A DNA stretch of 64,000 nt, taken from assembly GCF_964275005.1 (NCBI RefSeq), contig NC_092693.1, positions 21,348,335 to 21,412,334 on the forward strand. Direction: 5' to 3'. Below, one piece after another: positions 12,501 to 24,535 of the stretch (position 1 is the stretch's first letter; the number at the start of each line of letters is the position of its first letter). Made by a program: the position numbers and the translations under genes. Source of the stretch: Diadema setosum. Lineage: Eukaryota; Echinodermata; Echinoidea; Diadematoida; Diadematidae. The notes below the pieces were generated by a model. It did not search any database, had not been told where the DNA came from, and saw nothing but the letters and a program-made list of their open reading frames with translations.

Positions 12501-15500
12501 TTAAAATCATTAAAAATAATTTAAACCTGGCCTTTGACCCTTGATCTTAAAGTTCTAAAGAGAAAACTGTTCGGTAGAACATGCATAAGTATGTAACAAG
12601 TTTCATGATGATCCGCTGTTTTCGAGATATGGAGGAAGAATGGAAATTTAGCACTTTCACTTGACCTTTGACCTTTTGGCAAGAAACTTCCCACAGAATA
12701 TCTATTGGGTAATACATGTATATATCAAGTTTCCAGAAAAATCCTGCAGGCATTGCATAAATATGAAGGAAGTAGTGACATTTTGAGGAGTTGACCTTGA
12801 CCGTTGACCCCATGACCTTTGACCCATGAACCCCCCCCCCCCCCCCAATTCCCTAGATAATCACTGCCAGTCAGTACATGCATATATACTATTAAAGGTC
12901 CAAGAAGATACCTTGAACCACTTGCAAGATATGGAGAAAAGCGTACAATTTCAACATTTTGACTTGACCTTTGACCTCACGACCTGAAACTCTCTCTGGA
13001 GAATCTTTATTTGGTACTAGTTCATGTATACACTAAGTTTCAAGAAAATACCTTCAGGCATTGCATGGATATGGGGGAAATAGCGAAATTTTGAGCATTT
13101 GACCTTGACCTTTGACCTTCAGCATGTGCACCTAAAAGTTAATAGGCACAACTTCGCCCGCTCATACATATACATGCCAAGTTTCATTAGGATACCTCAA
13201 ATGGTTTTTTAGTTACGCTGTCCACAAAATTGATTATGGACAGAAGGATGGACGGACAACCCGAAAACATAATGCCTCCGGCACCACTTTATGGCGGAGG
13301 CATAAAAAATTTCTATGAGTACAAATTCTTTTTATTTTTTCACTCGGACTTAACATAAAAGAGAAACAATTATTGATTTATACAATTCTGTGTTTTTTAT
13401 ATAAAATAACTTATATGGTTGAAACAAATTAGATCAAAATATTTCGTTCTCAAGGAATCTTCTTTCTGTCTGCATAATGGATGGGCACCTTCCATTCTAA
13501 TCTTGTATAAGCCATCGTACCATGCTTTAATGCAGACAATTCATGGCAAGTCATTCCACCAAGGAAGTCAGTACTTTATCCTTCATAATTCCTGATGGTT
13601 TGTTTATCCAAATTCTGACATTTTTGTTGATGTTGCAGTTCACATATCAAGCTTTACTCTCAATGTGTAGGCATATAGATAGTCCTAGCAGGGTACACTT
13701 TTGCTTTTCATCTTTATGAAAACATAAGATTCTCAGGAATTCCGACAAGTACTAGTATGGGAGTCTGAATTGGTCGGGTCTCTTTCTGTCTGATTTTCAC
13801 CGCTGTTCTTTGTTTTCCATAACTTACAGTTTTACAGATGCAGTAGTCATTTTATATTTGTTTGTGTGTGTGTGTGTGTGGGGGGGGGGGTGGATTGCAC
13901 ATAGGTATATGTGTGAGGGCATCATTGCATACATTTTTATCAAACAGACACTGGTAGAGTTTGGGTAAAAAGAGATGAAGCATCTACCTGCTCGTCTGTG
14001 CGCCCCTGGAGGCCCCCTTTCCCCTTGTCCGGCCCCCAGACGGGGTTGTTATAGAGGGGATCGTTGATGATGGGGTAGCCCAGGTACTGCAGGTGGACCC
14101 GGATCTGGTGCATGCGCCCCGTGAGGGGGAAACCTGCAGGGGAAATCAAGTTTAGGGTGAAAGAAAAATGCAAAACACATGAGAGGTACACTTGCCACAA
14201 AATTATGCCGAATCTGGTCTGATTGAGAAATATGATTGTACACTTTTATCAGGCCATGTCGGGATTGGCAGCAAGATGCTGAGGAGTTTGCATGCTGGGA
14301 TTTACATCAAATATATATTTTAATATTCAGTTTCAGTCATTGTGCTATAAAAGTTTTTATGCACAACATTATGAAAAATAATGAAATGACATTGTATCAG
14401 TCATTTACTTCAATAAAGATCCTCATTCCATCTACCATGAGATGATGCTTTGCATTGCAACTTGTGGCAAAATCCATACATTCAAATGGATTTGAATAGT
14501 GGCATAATCTTGATTCCACTGCATGTTACATCTGAGAAAGTTTGACTTACATTTAATGATGCTGGTTTCTCCATCGTAGCTGAGCCTCTCGAATCTGGTG
14601 TGGCATGGTTTTCCATCAGCCTTCACTCGACATACACCGATCTTGTGAGACACGATAAAGATCGGTTCTGCGCATTCCACTGGCTCACTGCAAACACAGA
14701 ATAGATAGGATGGGACTATCAGATAAAGTTGTAAACTATTTCTTCTTTTCTGAACAATTTATACATACCAATTTTAGTACCTCTAACCTCATCAAATAAT
14801 GCTGACCATTCACAAATCTATTTTTTTTTTTTGCCTCTGCGTGATATTCAGTACAAACTTGACACACAGAAAACATTTACTCCATGAATCATTTCCAAAT
14901 ATATCGTCTGTTTTCCATTCATCATAGCTTGTTCAGGGATGGTTTCAGTTTAACATCGATCATTGTAATGTCGAAACTGAAATATTGTATTTGCATATTG
15001 GACTTGGAAGTTATTGAAGAAACTTTGCTCTTTCTTTTTTAAAGCCATTGTGACCTGCAGATGTAGGGTTCTAGCATCAGGAATGCTACAATCTCAACTT
15101 AAAGGGAGAACAGAATTGCAGCAAAGTACTTTTCATACCCTCCAGGACACAATGAGTAAATTTCTCAATAAAAATTTAACAAAAAATGTTTTGGGACTAT
15201 GAGTAAATAAACCAAATACAGAATCTTAAATATAGACATAAAGAATTGAGATGCAATCGTCATATGACAAAAGTGTTCATTATGTTGTGTTCACATGGGT
15301 GTCATGATGGGCTAGCATCTAACCTGGTACTAAAAAACAAAGCTCTTCCTTCATCTGATTTTTGCTCACCTCACATTTGAAATAAATGGGGGTTTTTTCG
15401 GGGGGGGGGGGGGGGGGGGATTTGTCATATTTGTTGTAATACTTCATAATTTCAGAATATCAACCTACATGTTAACCCGTTAAGGACAAGTAAGTCCCAA

Positions 15501-18500
15501 GTATACTCGGGTTAGTGTCTATGGGAAATATGTGTTGTAGCAAAATCAGCCCATCCTCAGATGGGTTAAAGAATCTTGGGGAAGTAATACTCCGATCAAT
15601 ATGTTGAGTTACACTTTCCAGCTGGAAGAGGGCTTACTGAATCGATGTGCCTTTCACTTTGACCTCGTCTCTCACCTTGGGAATTCCCCCTGGACCTTGC
15701 AGACATAGATCTTCTCCAACCGCCTGTCCCTGACATAGGCATCCAGTCGGAGCGACACTTCCCTCGTTCTGAAAATGGCACATTGGGAAATTCTGGTAAA
15801 TTCACTCCACTTGCCATACTCCTTGTGGCATAATGATGTATAGAATGTTCTGTGTGATGTCCCAAGTAGAAATACATAACATTTTTGACACTGACAAACA
15901 TCATTATGCAATTTTGTGCAGGTCTTTGGGGTTAGAACCGGAGACAAGTCTTGTGTTCTTTGTGGGCCACTGAGCACATCTACCCCATATAGTTAGTGCT
16001 TGACAATTAAACCTGTTCTTATGGTTAGCATCTTTTGTCCATTACACACTTTGAATCGGTCCTACATCAAAGATTTTTTTATACAGGTGCGTTAGCATGA
16101 CACACATACATTTGCATGAAAGTACACTCAGATACCATCTAACAAGATCATGGAAATGAAATTTTGGGTAAGGAATTGGTGACATACCTCGCAAAGAGCA
16201 GCAGCCCAGAAGTCAGCCTGTCCAAGCGATGAATTGCTGTTGAAAATCGACAAGGTTTTGAGAAATAAAAAGCATTACAAGTTGATCACAGTTAAAGAAA
16301 TCCAGATCATGCAAATTTTTCGACAGTGTATTTAGTTGGAACTCAGTTCAGCATGTAAACAAGCTCTCTCATACTTCACTCTTTATTCAAACTCATGAGT
16401 CACAAGAAATACTGCCTACTACAGAAAATTCATCTTATCTGATACACTTCACAGTTGAAAATAGCAGACAGCCAGAAAAAGAAAAACTCATAACAACTCG
16501 CCATGGCCTTGCATAATACAATCATTTCATTAAAATGCTGAGATTACCATGGAAGTATGCCAACTGCTCTCATTAGGTCCTCAATAATTTGTAAAAGCTC
16601 TTATTTTCATGAGGGTTTAATTTTGATGAATTTAACGAATCACTGTTGGGCTGTGAATTTAACAACACATAAAAACACAGCAAACTGCAAGACATTAGTG
16701 CACTTACGATAGCTTCGGTGTCAAATTGCAAAAAGGAACATCTTGCGAAAATGTCTGTGTTCTCCTCGTTCACAAAAGTATCTGTAGGCCTACGTGAAAA
16801 TGATAGCTTTTACATTACACTGCATTACTTTAAACAATATTTTGATGTTGGCTGACAGGTCTCTGCATGATATCCTCTAAATGCATCTGTATGTGTTCCC
16901 CAAGTCAATCATACATATATCTTGCCTAAAATTCTCTATTAATCCTTGTGCAAGCAAAGCGAAAAAAATGTGAATTGAAGTGAAAAGAACTAGAAGAGGA
17001 TGTATACAGCACTCACTATGAAGACCACGAAAGCCATACTCCCGACCGAGAATGAACACCAGGGTGTTGCGACGATACTTTCCACAGGGGTGAACCTGTA
17101 AAAGGGTGGAAGGACATGAGAATGACAAGGATTATTGCCCAGTAACAGCTCTCTTTGTAAAGTGTTTCATATAGTTAGTGCAAATTTATAACAACAGACC
17201 TGAAAACTCATCTCTTTCAGTAGTAATGCATTATCTTTTCATACTGACAAATATTGTCAGTATGGACTGGACAGTAGTACATGAACTGCACATTAGTCTG
17301 TCTATTTTGAGTGTTCATCCATATTGGAGCAAGCACTGGTCAGGTTGAAAAGCTGCTAAACACAATTTTTTTGATTCCTCAAATATCTCATTCTTCAAGA
17401 GCATTCTGACAAACTTACTGGAATGGAGGCTGGTTTATTGATGACTAGATAGTCTTCTGTGTCGGCGATGATCTGGATGGGCTCTCCAGAAACTGGTGGC
17501 TCGTGACGGTGAACCTTGGACTGCATGAAATCATTGTTCCGTAGGATGCGGTCCGGTGACGCGGCAGCCTTGTTGACCCTAATGAGGCCCTCTTTGATGG
17601 CCACTTCCTGGGGGTGCAGAGATGATTGAAATAGGGATACTGACATTTCAACACTCACTCATATTTAGAATCATAATTCACCAGGGACAGGATTCACTTT
17701 GCCATTAGAAAAGGACATTTACATTTACGAGGGTTTTGTTATCTTTTTTTTTTTCTCCTGGCTTCAAAGGCATACATCCATCACACAGTTGTTGGAAGTG
17801 ACACTTGACTGGGAGAGACTGATGCAGCACTGCTTATATATCTAGAAATGCCCACGTAAATTCTGACGAGCTCACTATCAAAAGTTAATTAATCACATCT
17901 CATTTATCTGACACTTATGTTTGGAAAATCCATAGACATTTTTTGGTCGTTGTTGAGATCAAATTGTAGTACAAACTAGCTGCAACAATTACTTGAACAC
18001 CAAGCTTACAGACTGCTTTATCATCTTGACAGAAATGACACATAACATGTCTCTTCAAACAAATATGTAAGTGAGCACACAAAGGTGATACGAGGATCAA
18101 CTCTATGACCAAACTACTATATGCCACCTTTGGAATAATATTTGAGATTGAGTGACCAGATCTGTGTTATCAAAACAAACAAACAAACAAACAAACAAAC
18201 AAACAAACAAACTAACTAACTAACTACCGGTAACTAACTAATAACATACAAAAAAACTTGTCAGTTCAAGCAGAAAATATGTACAATTTTCCATTCAAGC
18301 TAGAGAGAAGATTAGTAAGGAAAGCTTCTCTAGGTAAAGTATATATATGTGTGTGTGTGTTCGGGGGGGGGGGGGGGGGGGGGGTGATGATATCCTAGTT
18401 TTAAATCCTTAAATGTTTTTATTGTCATGATGTTGACAGTACACCTTTATTCACACATAGTAACTGTATACCATAAGTCCATGTGAAAATCATGAGTTTC

Positions 18501-20427
18501 TGTTTTTATGAATAGTGACTGTTTCAAAGGCAAATAGATGATAAGTGAACAAGAGATGTGTTGGTGGCAAGTTTGGACAGCAACATGTGCAAACTTCTGA
18601 TTGCATGCACAGTGCACGTGATACTCCTTGAAATTTTTTGACAATGCCACCATAATAGTGATGACCATGGAGGTGAGCGGAAGGAAAACTGAACTCACAT
18701 AGTACTCGGGTGTCTCCAGTCGAAACTCTTTCCTGAAGACATCCAGGAGTTTGCATCCAAACCATCTTCCTTTGGCATGGGTCTCAAACTTGTACACATA
18801 TGGCTTGACCTTCCTCAGACCTGGGAATAAGGGGGGGGGGGGGGGGGAGAGGGATGAGGGTTGGGAAAAATTACATAGACAGGGATGAGTTGGAATGTTA
18901 AAGGTTTCAGCCTTCATTCATGTTTGACAAATAAGTCAAAAAGTTCAATGAATGACAATTAGTGGCCTCACAAATGTGTAGGATGAATGCTGGTATTAAT
19001 GTAGCATCTAACCTTATCCAACTGTGAAAGAAAGACCTGTATGGTAAGGATTTACAGGAAAAAAAAAAGAGAATTCAGAGGAAAATTTGTTCACAATTAA
19101 TCCAACAGGCAGTTTGCAGAAATCAGGTACATCACTCTGAAACCAACACAGCACCTATCAAATCTACATCAATTCATCAGAATATGCCTTGTCTATCTTT
19201 TAAAATTTATGGGATCCTGACAAACAAGCTGCTGCACTTGGCAGCGTATCATTTGAAATCATGGTCACTCTGTGAATACCTTTGATACCTGCAGACTGTA
19301 ATTCACACAAGACTTATGCTGGAAAAATGAGGCAATCAATTTATCTTAGAGAGTGGCAGTCTTTATTTCTTGACATTTCATAGCCCACTAAAATGTAGTT
19401 TAGAGTCGACAATAAGTATTGTGTCCAATCTTTCACAGCTGTCAAGCATTGATTCTGAATGATTACCGTTCTCAAAGTAATATTCCACATTGCTGAACTG
19501 GTCTTCATGGGCAAACTTTTGCACCTTTTTAGGATGATTTCCCTGCTTCTGTAAGAAAGAAAAAATAAAGAAAGAAAGAAAACAAAGGCAAAAGATTATT
19601 TGCCTTTCATGTAGGTTCTTGGATTCATCTGGCCTTTCAGTTTACTGCATGCTGTGATACACTGTAGCAAAACCAAAATAAAATTTGATTTGTCTTACTA
19701 AATTGGCTCAACTTTGAACAACTCCGAACCCTCTGCCTTTTGGCATTAAGTGATCCAATTCAGTTTGGTGATAAGCCTAAAGGTCTGTATGGACTACTAC
19801 CTGTCAGGTACATACATCACTGCTATGCAGAGAAGAATGCCCATATCTAGTGGCAGACTCTTAAATTCATAAATCTGTACACACTCTTGATTAATAATAA
19901 TGTGGAAGAAATATGGCTGTCAAAACACACACACACACACACACACACAAATTGACTCGAGGTAGAACGACCACTCTCGACCTGTCTCCACAGTTTCTTA
20001 GAACACTTTCTTAGGATGTCTTTTTATTTTATGGACATTATTTTCCCCGTTTGCACATAAATCCACAAAACATCAACCCATTGAAGATAATACAAAGAAA
20101 ACAAAGTCTGCTTCACTCTATTCTATGTCAGAAGGATCCCACCACAGCTAGAAGCCTGGCATTTAGAGAGTCTAATGTTTATAATTGCAAAAACAATGTC
20201 ATTCACCGCTTTAAATTAATTTAGATCTAGATTTACTGCATTTTTTTTCTAAACTTTTACCTTTGTGATTCACAGATTAACTTTACAGCCCTATGGCTAT
20301 GAATCAATTGTTTCTCAAATATTCGCCTCCTTCCATTCCCTTCATTGTACACCTGTACAACCTTGATCAATTATATCAGACATGCAATGTCTTCTGTTCT
20401 TCTCACCTTTGTTTTTCGTTTCGGCAT
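9543..20427 (-). CDS. RPUSD2: RPUSD2-like RNA pseudouridine synthase (RluA family)
   Basis: Converts uridine to pseudouridine in RNA. Coding exons in transcript order: 20427-20407, 19548-19467, 18820-18699, 17607-17419, 17095-17017, 16236-16188, 15768-15676, 14687-14551, 14133-13988, 12118-11551, 11125-10671, 9623-9543. All junctions are GT-AG and in phase, giving 2022 nt (673 aa plus stop). The catalytic loop HRLDRLTSG puts the nucleophile at Asp170; the second RluA signature [10 protein letters not shown] spans residues 262-271. The N-terminal [12 protein letters not shown] block and the C-terminal [14 protein letters not shown] block match vertebrate RPUSD2, which excludes RPUSD1, 3 and 4. 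Residues ~307-610 are acidic and low in complexity, with heptad repeats at 337-372. The start is uncertain: the frame stays open upstream, with in-frame ATGs at 20505 and 20775. Several introns carry transposable elements. Confidence 0.94.
10268..10641 (+). mobile_element. SINE-like or retroelement-tail repeat with 3' hairpin (RPUSD2 intron 11)
   Basis: The right part has the layout of widespread invertebrate short repeats: a block containing TTCATCCAAATCCGTTAGCT and GAGTTATTTTGCACACGGAC, a tract of short ACTA/ACAA units (10570-10600), then AAAACATAACCTCC and a hairpin (CCTCC...GGCGGAGG) ending at 10641. It has no coding capacity. Its 3' edge lies only ~28 bp from the splice donor of RPUSD2 exon 11. 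Family and left boundary are uncertain. Confidence 0.55.
11924..12026 (-). repeat. Coding 21-bp tandem repeat in RPUSD2 exon 10
   Basis: The minus strand encodes four consecutive seven-residue units of the form T-(A/T)-H-x-N-x-x, preceded by a related eight-residue unit (residues 337-372). Units differ at several positions, so this is a degenerate coding minisatellite. The frame stays open because the unit is a multiple of three. It lies in the disordered insertion between the catalytic domain and the conserved C-terminal block. Confidence 0.8.
12189..13304. mobile_element. ~1.1-kb non-coding repeat with TATGCCTCCGCC ends, built of ~150-bp units
   Basis: TATGCCTCCGCC at 12189-12200 is matched inverted by GGCGGAGGCATA at 13293-13304. 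The interior consists of about five diverged units of ~150 bp. Shared unit motifs include AAGTTTCAAGAAAATACCTT, CAGGCATTGCAT and a TTGACCTTTGACC block. A C run lies at 12832-12846. No frame of note. It fills most of RPUSD2 intron 9 and stops 70 bp from the exon 10 acceptor. Whether the short inverted ends are true transposon ends is inference. Confidence 0.65.
12662..13117. promoter_or_regulatory. Array of DR1-type nuclear-receptor half-site pairs
   Basis: Exact TGACCTTTGACC cores lie at 12662, 12813, 12965 and 13106, spaced 151, 152 and 141 bp; extra TGACC half sites adjoin several. The reverse complement, GGTCAAAGGTCA, is the DR1 layout bound by RXR heterodimers, HNF4 and COUP-TF. The match is seen directly. 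Any binding or regulatory role is inference. Confidence 0.4.
15400..15419. repeat. G20 homopolymer in RPUSD2 intron 7
   Basis: A run of 20 G on the plus strand (C in the transcript). Such runs are length-variable. Confidence 0.9.
15472..15569. mobile_element. 98-bp piggyBac-like mini-element, copy A
   Basis: It begins TTAACCCGTTAAGGAC and ends CCTCAGATGGGTTAA, so the ends are inverted and both sit on TTAA, the target of piggyBac-type transposons. The interior shares AAGTATACTCGGG and TATGTGTTGTAGCAAAATCA with the copy at 54379. Non-coding. Confidence 0.6.
16591..16813. mobile_element. MITE of the TACTGTA family, copy 3 (RPUSD2 intron 5)
   Basis: GTAAAAGCTCTTATTTTCAT at the left is mirrored by TGAAAATGATAGCTTTTAC at the right. 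The interior (GAGGGTTTAATTTT, AACGAATCACTGTTGGG) matches the copies at 3162 and 59062. Non-coding, ~223 bp. Confidence 0.7.
18171..18222. repeat. (AAAC)n microsatellite
   Basis: About a dozen ACAA tetranucleotides in RPUSD2 intron 3, grading into ACTA units. Confidence 0.85.
18363..18384. repeat. G22 homopolymer in RPUSD2 intron 3
   Basis: 22 consecutive G on the plus strand following a short GT repeat. It reads as poly-C in the transcript. Confidence 0.9.
18831..18847 (-). repeat. C17 run forming the polypyrimidine tract of RPUSD2 exon 3
   Basis: 17 consecutive G on the plus strand are poly-C in the RPUSD2 transcript. The run ends only 10 nt before exon 3 begins (TTATTCCCAG follows it), so it sits exactly where the splicing polypyrimidine tract belongs. 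Confidence 0.8.
19925..19949. repeat. (CA)n microsatellite
   Basis: About 12 CA dinucleotides in RPUSD2 intron 1. Confidence 0.9.
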
Positions 20428-20971
20428 CTTGTTTTGGAAGTCCGAGACCAAGTTGAAGTGATCACCTGTACTTGTACTTGCAAATCCAGTACATTTGTTC
20501 AACATTACATTACATAAAGGTCTGGTGAGAATCCCGCTTATGTAATCAAAATAAAATATAGCACATCTCGATGTCGAAAACAAAAAACCATCCTCCAAAA
20601 CTCTGGATCTTTCCGTCACCCTGGGCCTACGGACGACTCTTCGTGAAACCCACGATGACAAATCTCTGACTAACACGGAAAGGCCCACCTGGGACTGAAG
20701 TTTAAGGCAAAGGTTTGTCACATTTCGGCAACAATATACTAGTTGAATTGGACGAATCTGAGAGCCAAAGGACATTACATTACTGACAAAGGACGTGTAC
20801 AATTAGTTGGCTTTTCTCACGAGAGAGTCAAACGACAGTACTTTGATCTTGAGTTGAAACCTGTTCGGAGGTTTATTGCGCAATACAAAACACATGTGTG
20901 CTGTCGTGCTGATACTAACAGTAGACGACATGCGCTTGGCTTGGTAGGGGTAATGATCGAAATACAAAGTA

Positions 20972-21139
20972 CAGTGGCGGATCCGGAAGGGACGCGGGCG
21001 CGCGCCGCCCCTCTCTATTTTTTTTTTTTTTTTGTTTAAACAAAAGAAATACAAAGAAAAATGGGGGGGGGGGGGGCGTGCGCCGCCTTTAATTTTGTGA
21101 AGGCGCCTCCCCTTTACGGAATTCCTGAATCCGCCACGG
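20972..21139. mobile_element. hAT-like MITE with CAGTGGCGGATCC ends
   Basis: CAGTGGCGGATCCGGAA at the left is mirrored by TTCCTGAATCCGCCAC at the right, with a CG-rich interior (CGGGCGCGCGCCGCCCC) broken by T and G runs. CAGTGGCGGATCC-type ends are common among hAT MITEs. A clear 8-bp target duplication was not found. Non-coding. Confidence 0.65.
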
Positions 21140-21375
21140 CAAGTAGGCCTGGTAAGTATCGGTCTCGTGATTTATATACTCGAGCTCATTTCATTTACTC
21201 GCTCATTTAGCACGCTTTTTTATTCCCATTTCATGATAAGAAATTCAACGATTTTATATCAAAAACTACCTTATTAACAATTCATTTTTATAGGTTTCTA
21301 TATCAAGAATATAATTATTTATGATATCAAGAAATGTTTTTCTATAGGGAACTAATTATCGAATTCTTGATAGCA

Positions 21376-21456
<81 letters not shown>
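21376..21456. repeat. (TA)n array 1
   Basis: About 40 nearly pure TA dinucleotides, self-complementary and prone to cruciform formation. Confidence 0.95.
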
Positions 21457-21458
<2 letters not shown>

Positions 21459-21673
21459 GGAGATATTTGCGATTAAAGGTCAAGAAAAATAAAGAGAATG
21501 ATAAGAAAATGTTTGCTTCTTTTGACCATGACTTCAAAAATGTACCTTTATATGCAGTGACCAATATATCATTTAAAAGGTATTATTTTGTACTTTATAA
21601 CAGAGACCGTACTTCATACCGAACTTCAAAATCTTCAAAAATGGACTTATCGGTTTTTGCAAACAAACTCTTC

Positions 21674-21676
21674 ATA

Positions 21677-21725
<49 letters not shown>
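21674..21725. repeat. (TA)n array 2
   Basis: A second TA array about 220 bp from the first. The segment between them is AT-rich and non-coding as far as I can see. Confidence 0.9.
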
Positions 21726-21731
<6 letters not shown>

Positions 21732-22754
21732 TTCTTCATATATTAAGAAATGGGAGTATCAAGAAATAGAAATAATTTGAAAGGGCTTGTCATACACTCA
21801 GCTCGTTAAATCTCCGACAGGTTCTATTCCAATCATTATTTTTCATTGTTCATGAAATTGTACTAACTTCACAAATAGGCCTACAAAAGGAGATTACATT
21901 TCACATCCAAGATTACTTTAATTTAGAGAGGAAATAGAGGGAATGAATAACAAGGAATGGTTCAAATATAAGGTTTTGTACAACAAAATCTATAAGAAAC
22001 GGCAGAGCATAATCAAATTCAAATTGTATGTGGGATGCTGGTAAGCATCACCTCCTCTTTCTACTTTCGTATGGTCAGAACATTGGTGATCACTTTTCTT
22101 CATAGTCTGTTGTATAAAAATGACAGGTTTCCTGCTGTTAGGATCTCATAGAATAGGTCAATTATACTGCCTATACAGTTTTGTTGTGTTTCGATCTTCT
22201 CTGTATTGGTGATTGATGCCATATTCTCCTTTTATAATTGGATGATTCTTTGTTCTCGATGGTCATCGATTGGTATAGAGTTTACTGAGATTGGGGCAGA
22301 ATCATGCTTCCCGCACATGTATTTAAGGCTTTGTTTGTTTTAGGTTTAAGCAATTAACGCTAGCTCAGCTTGATCCCATTTGTTGGGCTTCACGTATATT
22401 ATTCTTTGAGGCCTCAATTCTATTCGTGTGCATATGTAGGCCCTATGAAAGTTTGTTTCAAGATGAAGGGACTTAGGCTACTTCCCTTCTGCTACTTTTT
22501 TTTTTTTTTTTTGCAATTAGAAGAAAGTTGCGAAATGATGTGGTTTCTCATGTTTTACGAATACTGACCAGCAATCGGGTGGTCATAGTCATGGATCCAT
22601 CTAGCAAATAGGCCTAAAAAGCGATTATCTCAACGATACTCAGCTATTTATTGTGCACTTTCATTTTATTTATACCTCTCTATCTTTAACCCACTTTTAG
22701 TAGGAATATGATTTGGATAGTTAATCTTTAGTATTGGTTAGGCTTTTGATGCGA

Positions 22755-22762
22755 TGACGTCA
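22755..22762. promoter_or_regulatory. Palindromic CRE (TGACGTCA)
   Basis: A perfect 8-bp cAMP-response element within a 12-bp palindrome (GATGACGTCATC). It is 2.3 kb from both neighbouring starts, so any role is speculative. Confidence 0.3.
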
Positions 22763-24527
22763 TCACGATTATTTTGAAGGGTGAATTAAGCAAAAGCTGG
22801 CTCTAGGCCCTTTTAAATTCATCGAAAACATGAGGAAGTTTTGAGTCGATTTCATAGTTTTCTCATGATGTCAAATCCGCTGAATTCTTTGCAAAAATTA
22901 AATTGTTTGATTTCATTATTGTCACTGACTCTAACATAGATTGGTTCTTTATTTTTGTAGTTTCACGAAGCTGTGTATCGAACTATTTTTTTTTTTTCTG
23001 TTTACCGATCATTTCGGCATCCGTGCAGCCTGCTCAATTTTCCTCCTTTGTGCATTTATTCATAATTTATCATTTAATTGTCTCTGTATGTAAGCTTTTC
23101 TCTAATCCAAAAATGTTAGACTAAACGTGATAATGAACTACACACGCACCCAGTGTCTATCTTGGATCTTTTATTTGAAGTTTTATTCAAAGTTTCCACA
23201 ATACAAAAATTTACATTAAAACAATAATATGTAACAAGGAATACATTGTTGAATATATGTGATTAAAACAATTTGCAGAATATTTGAATATAAATTGACA
23301 ATGCATGTAGATGCATTATAGATGTAAAGTGGAGGGGTCTTAGAAAAGCAAGCTTGTATAATAAGACCCCTGAAAGGCAAGTTAAGACATGTGATATAAC
23401 AACTCACAAATATATACAAACATATTAAAGCCACAGAATAATTTTAGTGGAATCCCTCAAGAAGCGCAGCAACCACACCCCAGAGACAAAAAAAAAAAAA
23501 AAAAAAAAAAATGACACCAAATTTATTGCCCCCCCCCCCCTCGAGTCAATTTAAAAATTTATTTTATCGGTTAGTGATATATGACCACAAGAGGGAGCAG
23601 TATTTTTTTTTTTTTTTTTTTTACTTTGTGGTATGTTCTCAGAACCCTCACTTTTCCACAGGTAAGGACCCTTTCAATGTGTACACGCATATAGGGCCTA
23701 TCATTATGCAGCAACAATGAGTTGACAAACGAGCGGTGTATAAAAAGTATATACCAAGATAGTGGTGATGCATAAATTTCTGATTTGAATTGGTCAGCGT
23801 GCTGCTGCGTTAGTTCGAAACTGCTAGTACCAAGATAATGCGATAGTGATGCGTGTCTGATTAGAATCTTCCGTCTTTTTGTGACTTCCGAATGTGTATT
23901 TAGGGATAAGCCTCCTAATAAAAACAAGAAACAAACAAATTTACAAACAAAACACGATAATGGTATTATTTGTACTTCCTCATCATGAGCCTACACTACC
24001 GTATAATCCTCAGGTGAGTACTAGTAACATACCATCCCTTCTGGCTTGTTTTCAAGGTCTGCTGTTGGCCCATAAACCAATATTGCAGTCATCATTATCT
24101 ACAGGAAAGGTGCAGCAACCCCCTCTGACTTGTCCAAACAACAGCAAAACTATTTTACAAGTTAAATGCAAGAAGTTTTCTGTCTTTGCTGTACATGTAT
24201 TGCATTTGATTATGAACCCCACAATGAGAATAAAAGTTACTCAAAAGATTCCTGTAGGGAGCCTATCATCCTTGAAGCTCAGCTGATGGTTTTGTCCGTC
24301 GTCGAATAAAAATGAATCGGAAACCCTTGATGAATTTCTTCACATGTGCACATGCAAACAAAAGTTATCATGTTATCGCTATCGCGAAAACTTACACCTT
24401 GGGACTTGTTTTGTAAATAATTGTGGGGAAATTACTAATAGTAGTAGTATAGTTTGCGGTCGTTTTTACGGAACGCGTGTACGACTAATGATAATGCTGC
24501 CATCACCGTCAAAAAGTATCACGTTCA

Positions 24528-24535
24528 TGACGTCA
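24528..24535. promoter_or_regulatory. Palindromic CRE (TGACGTCA) upstream of CHMP4
   Basis: Perfect TGACGTCA within CATGACGTCATG, 565 bp before the CHMP4 ATG. CREB/ATF binding is established for this motif; use here is inference. Confidence 0.35.

Noticed and set aside
18171-18384. CRISPR-like or structured tandem array
   Set aside because: It is ordinary (AAAC)n, GT and poly-G simple sequence without unique spacers, in an animal intron.
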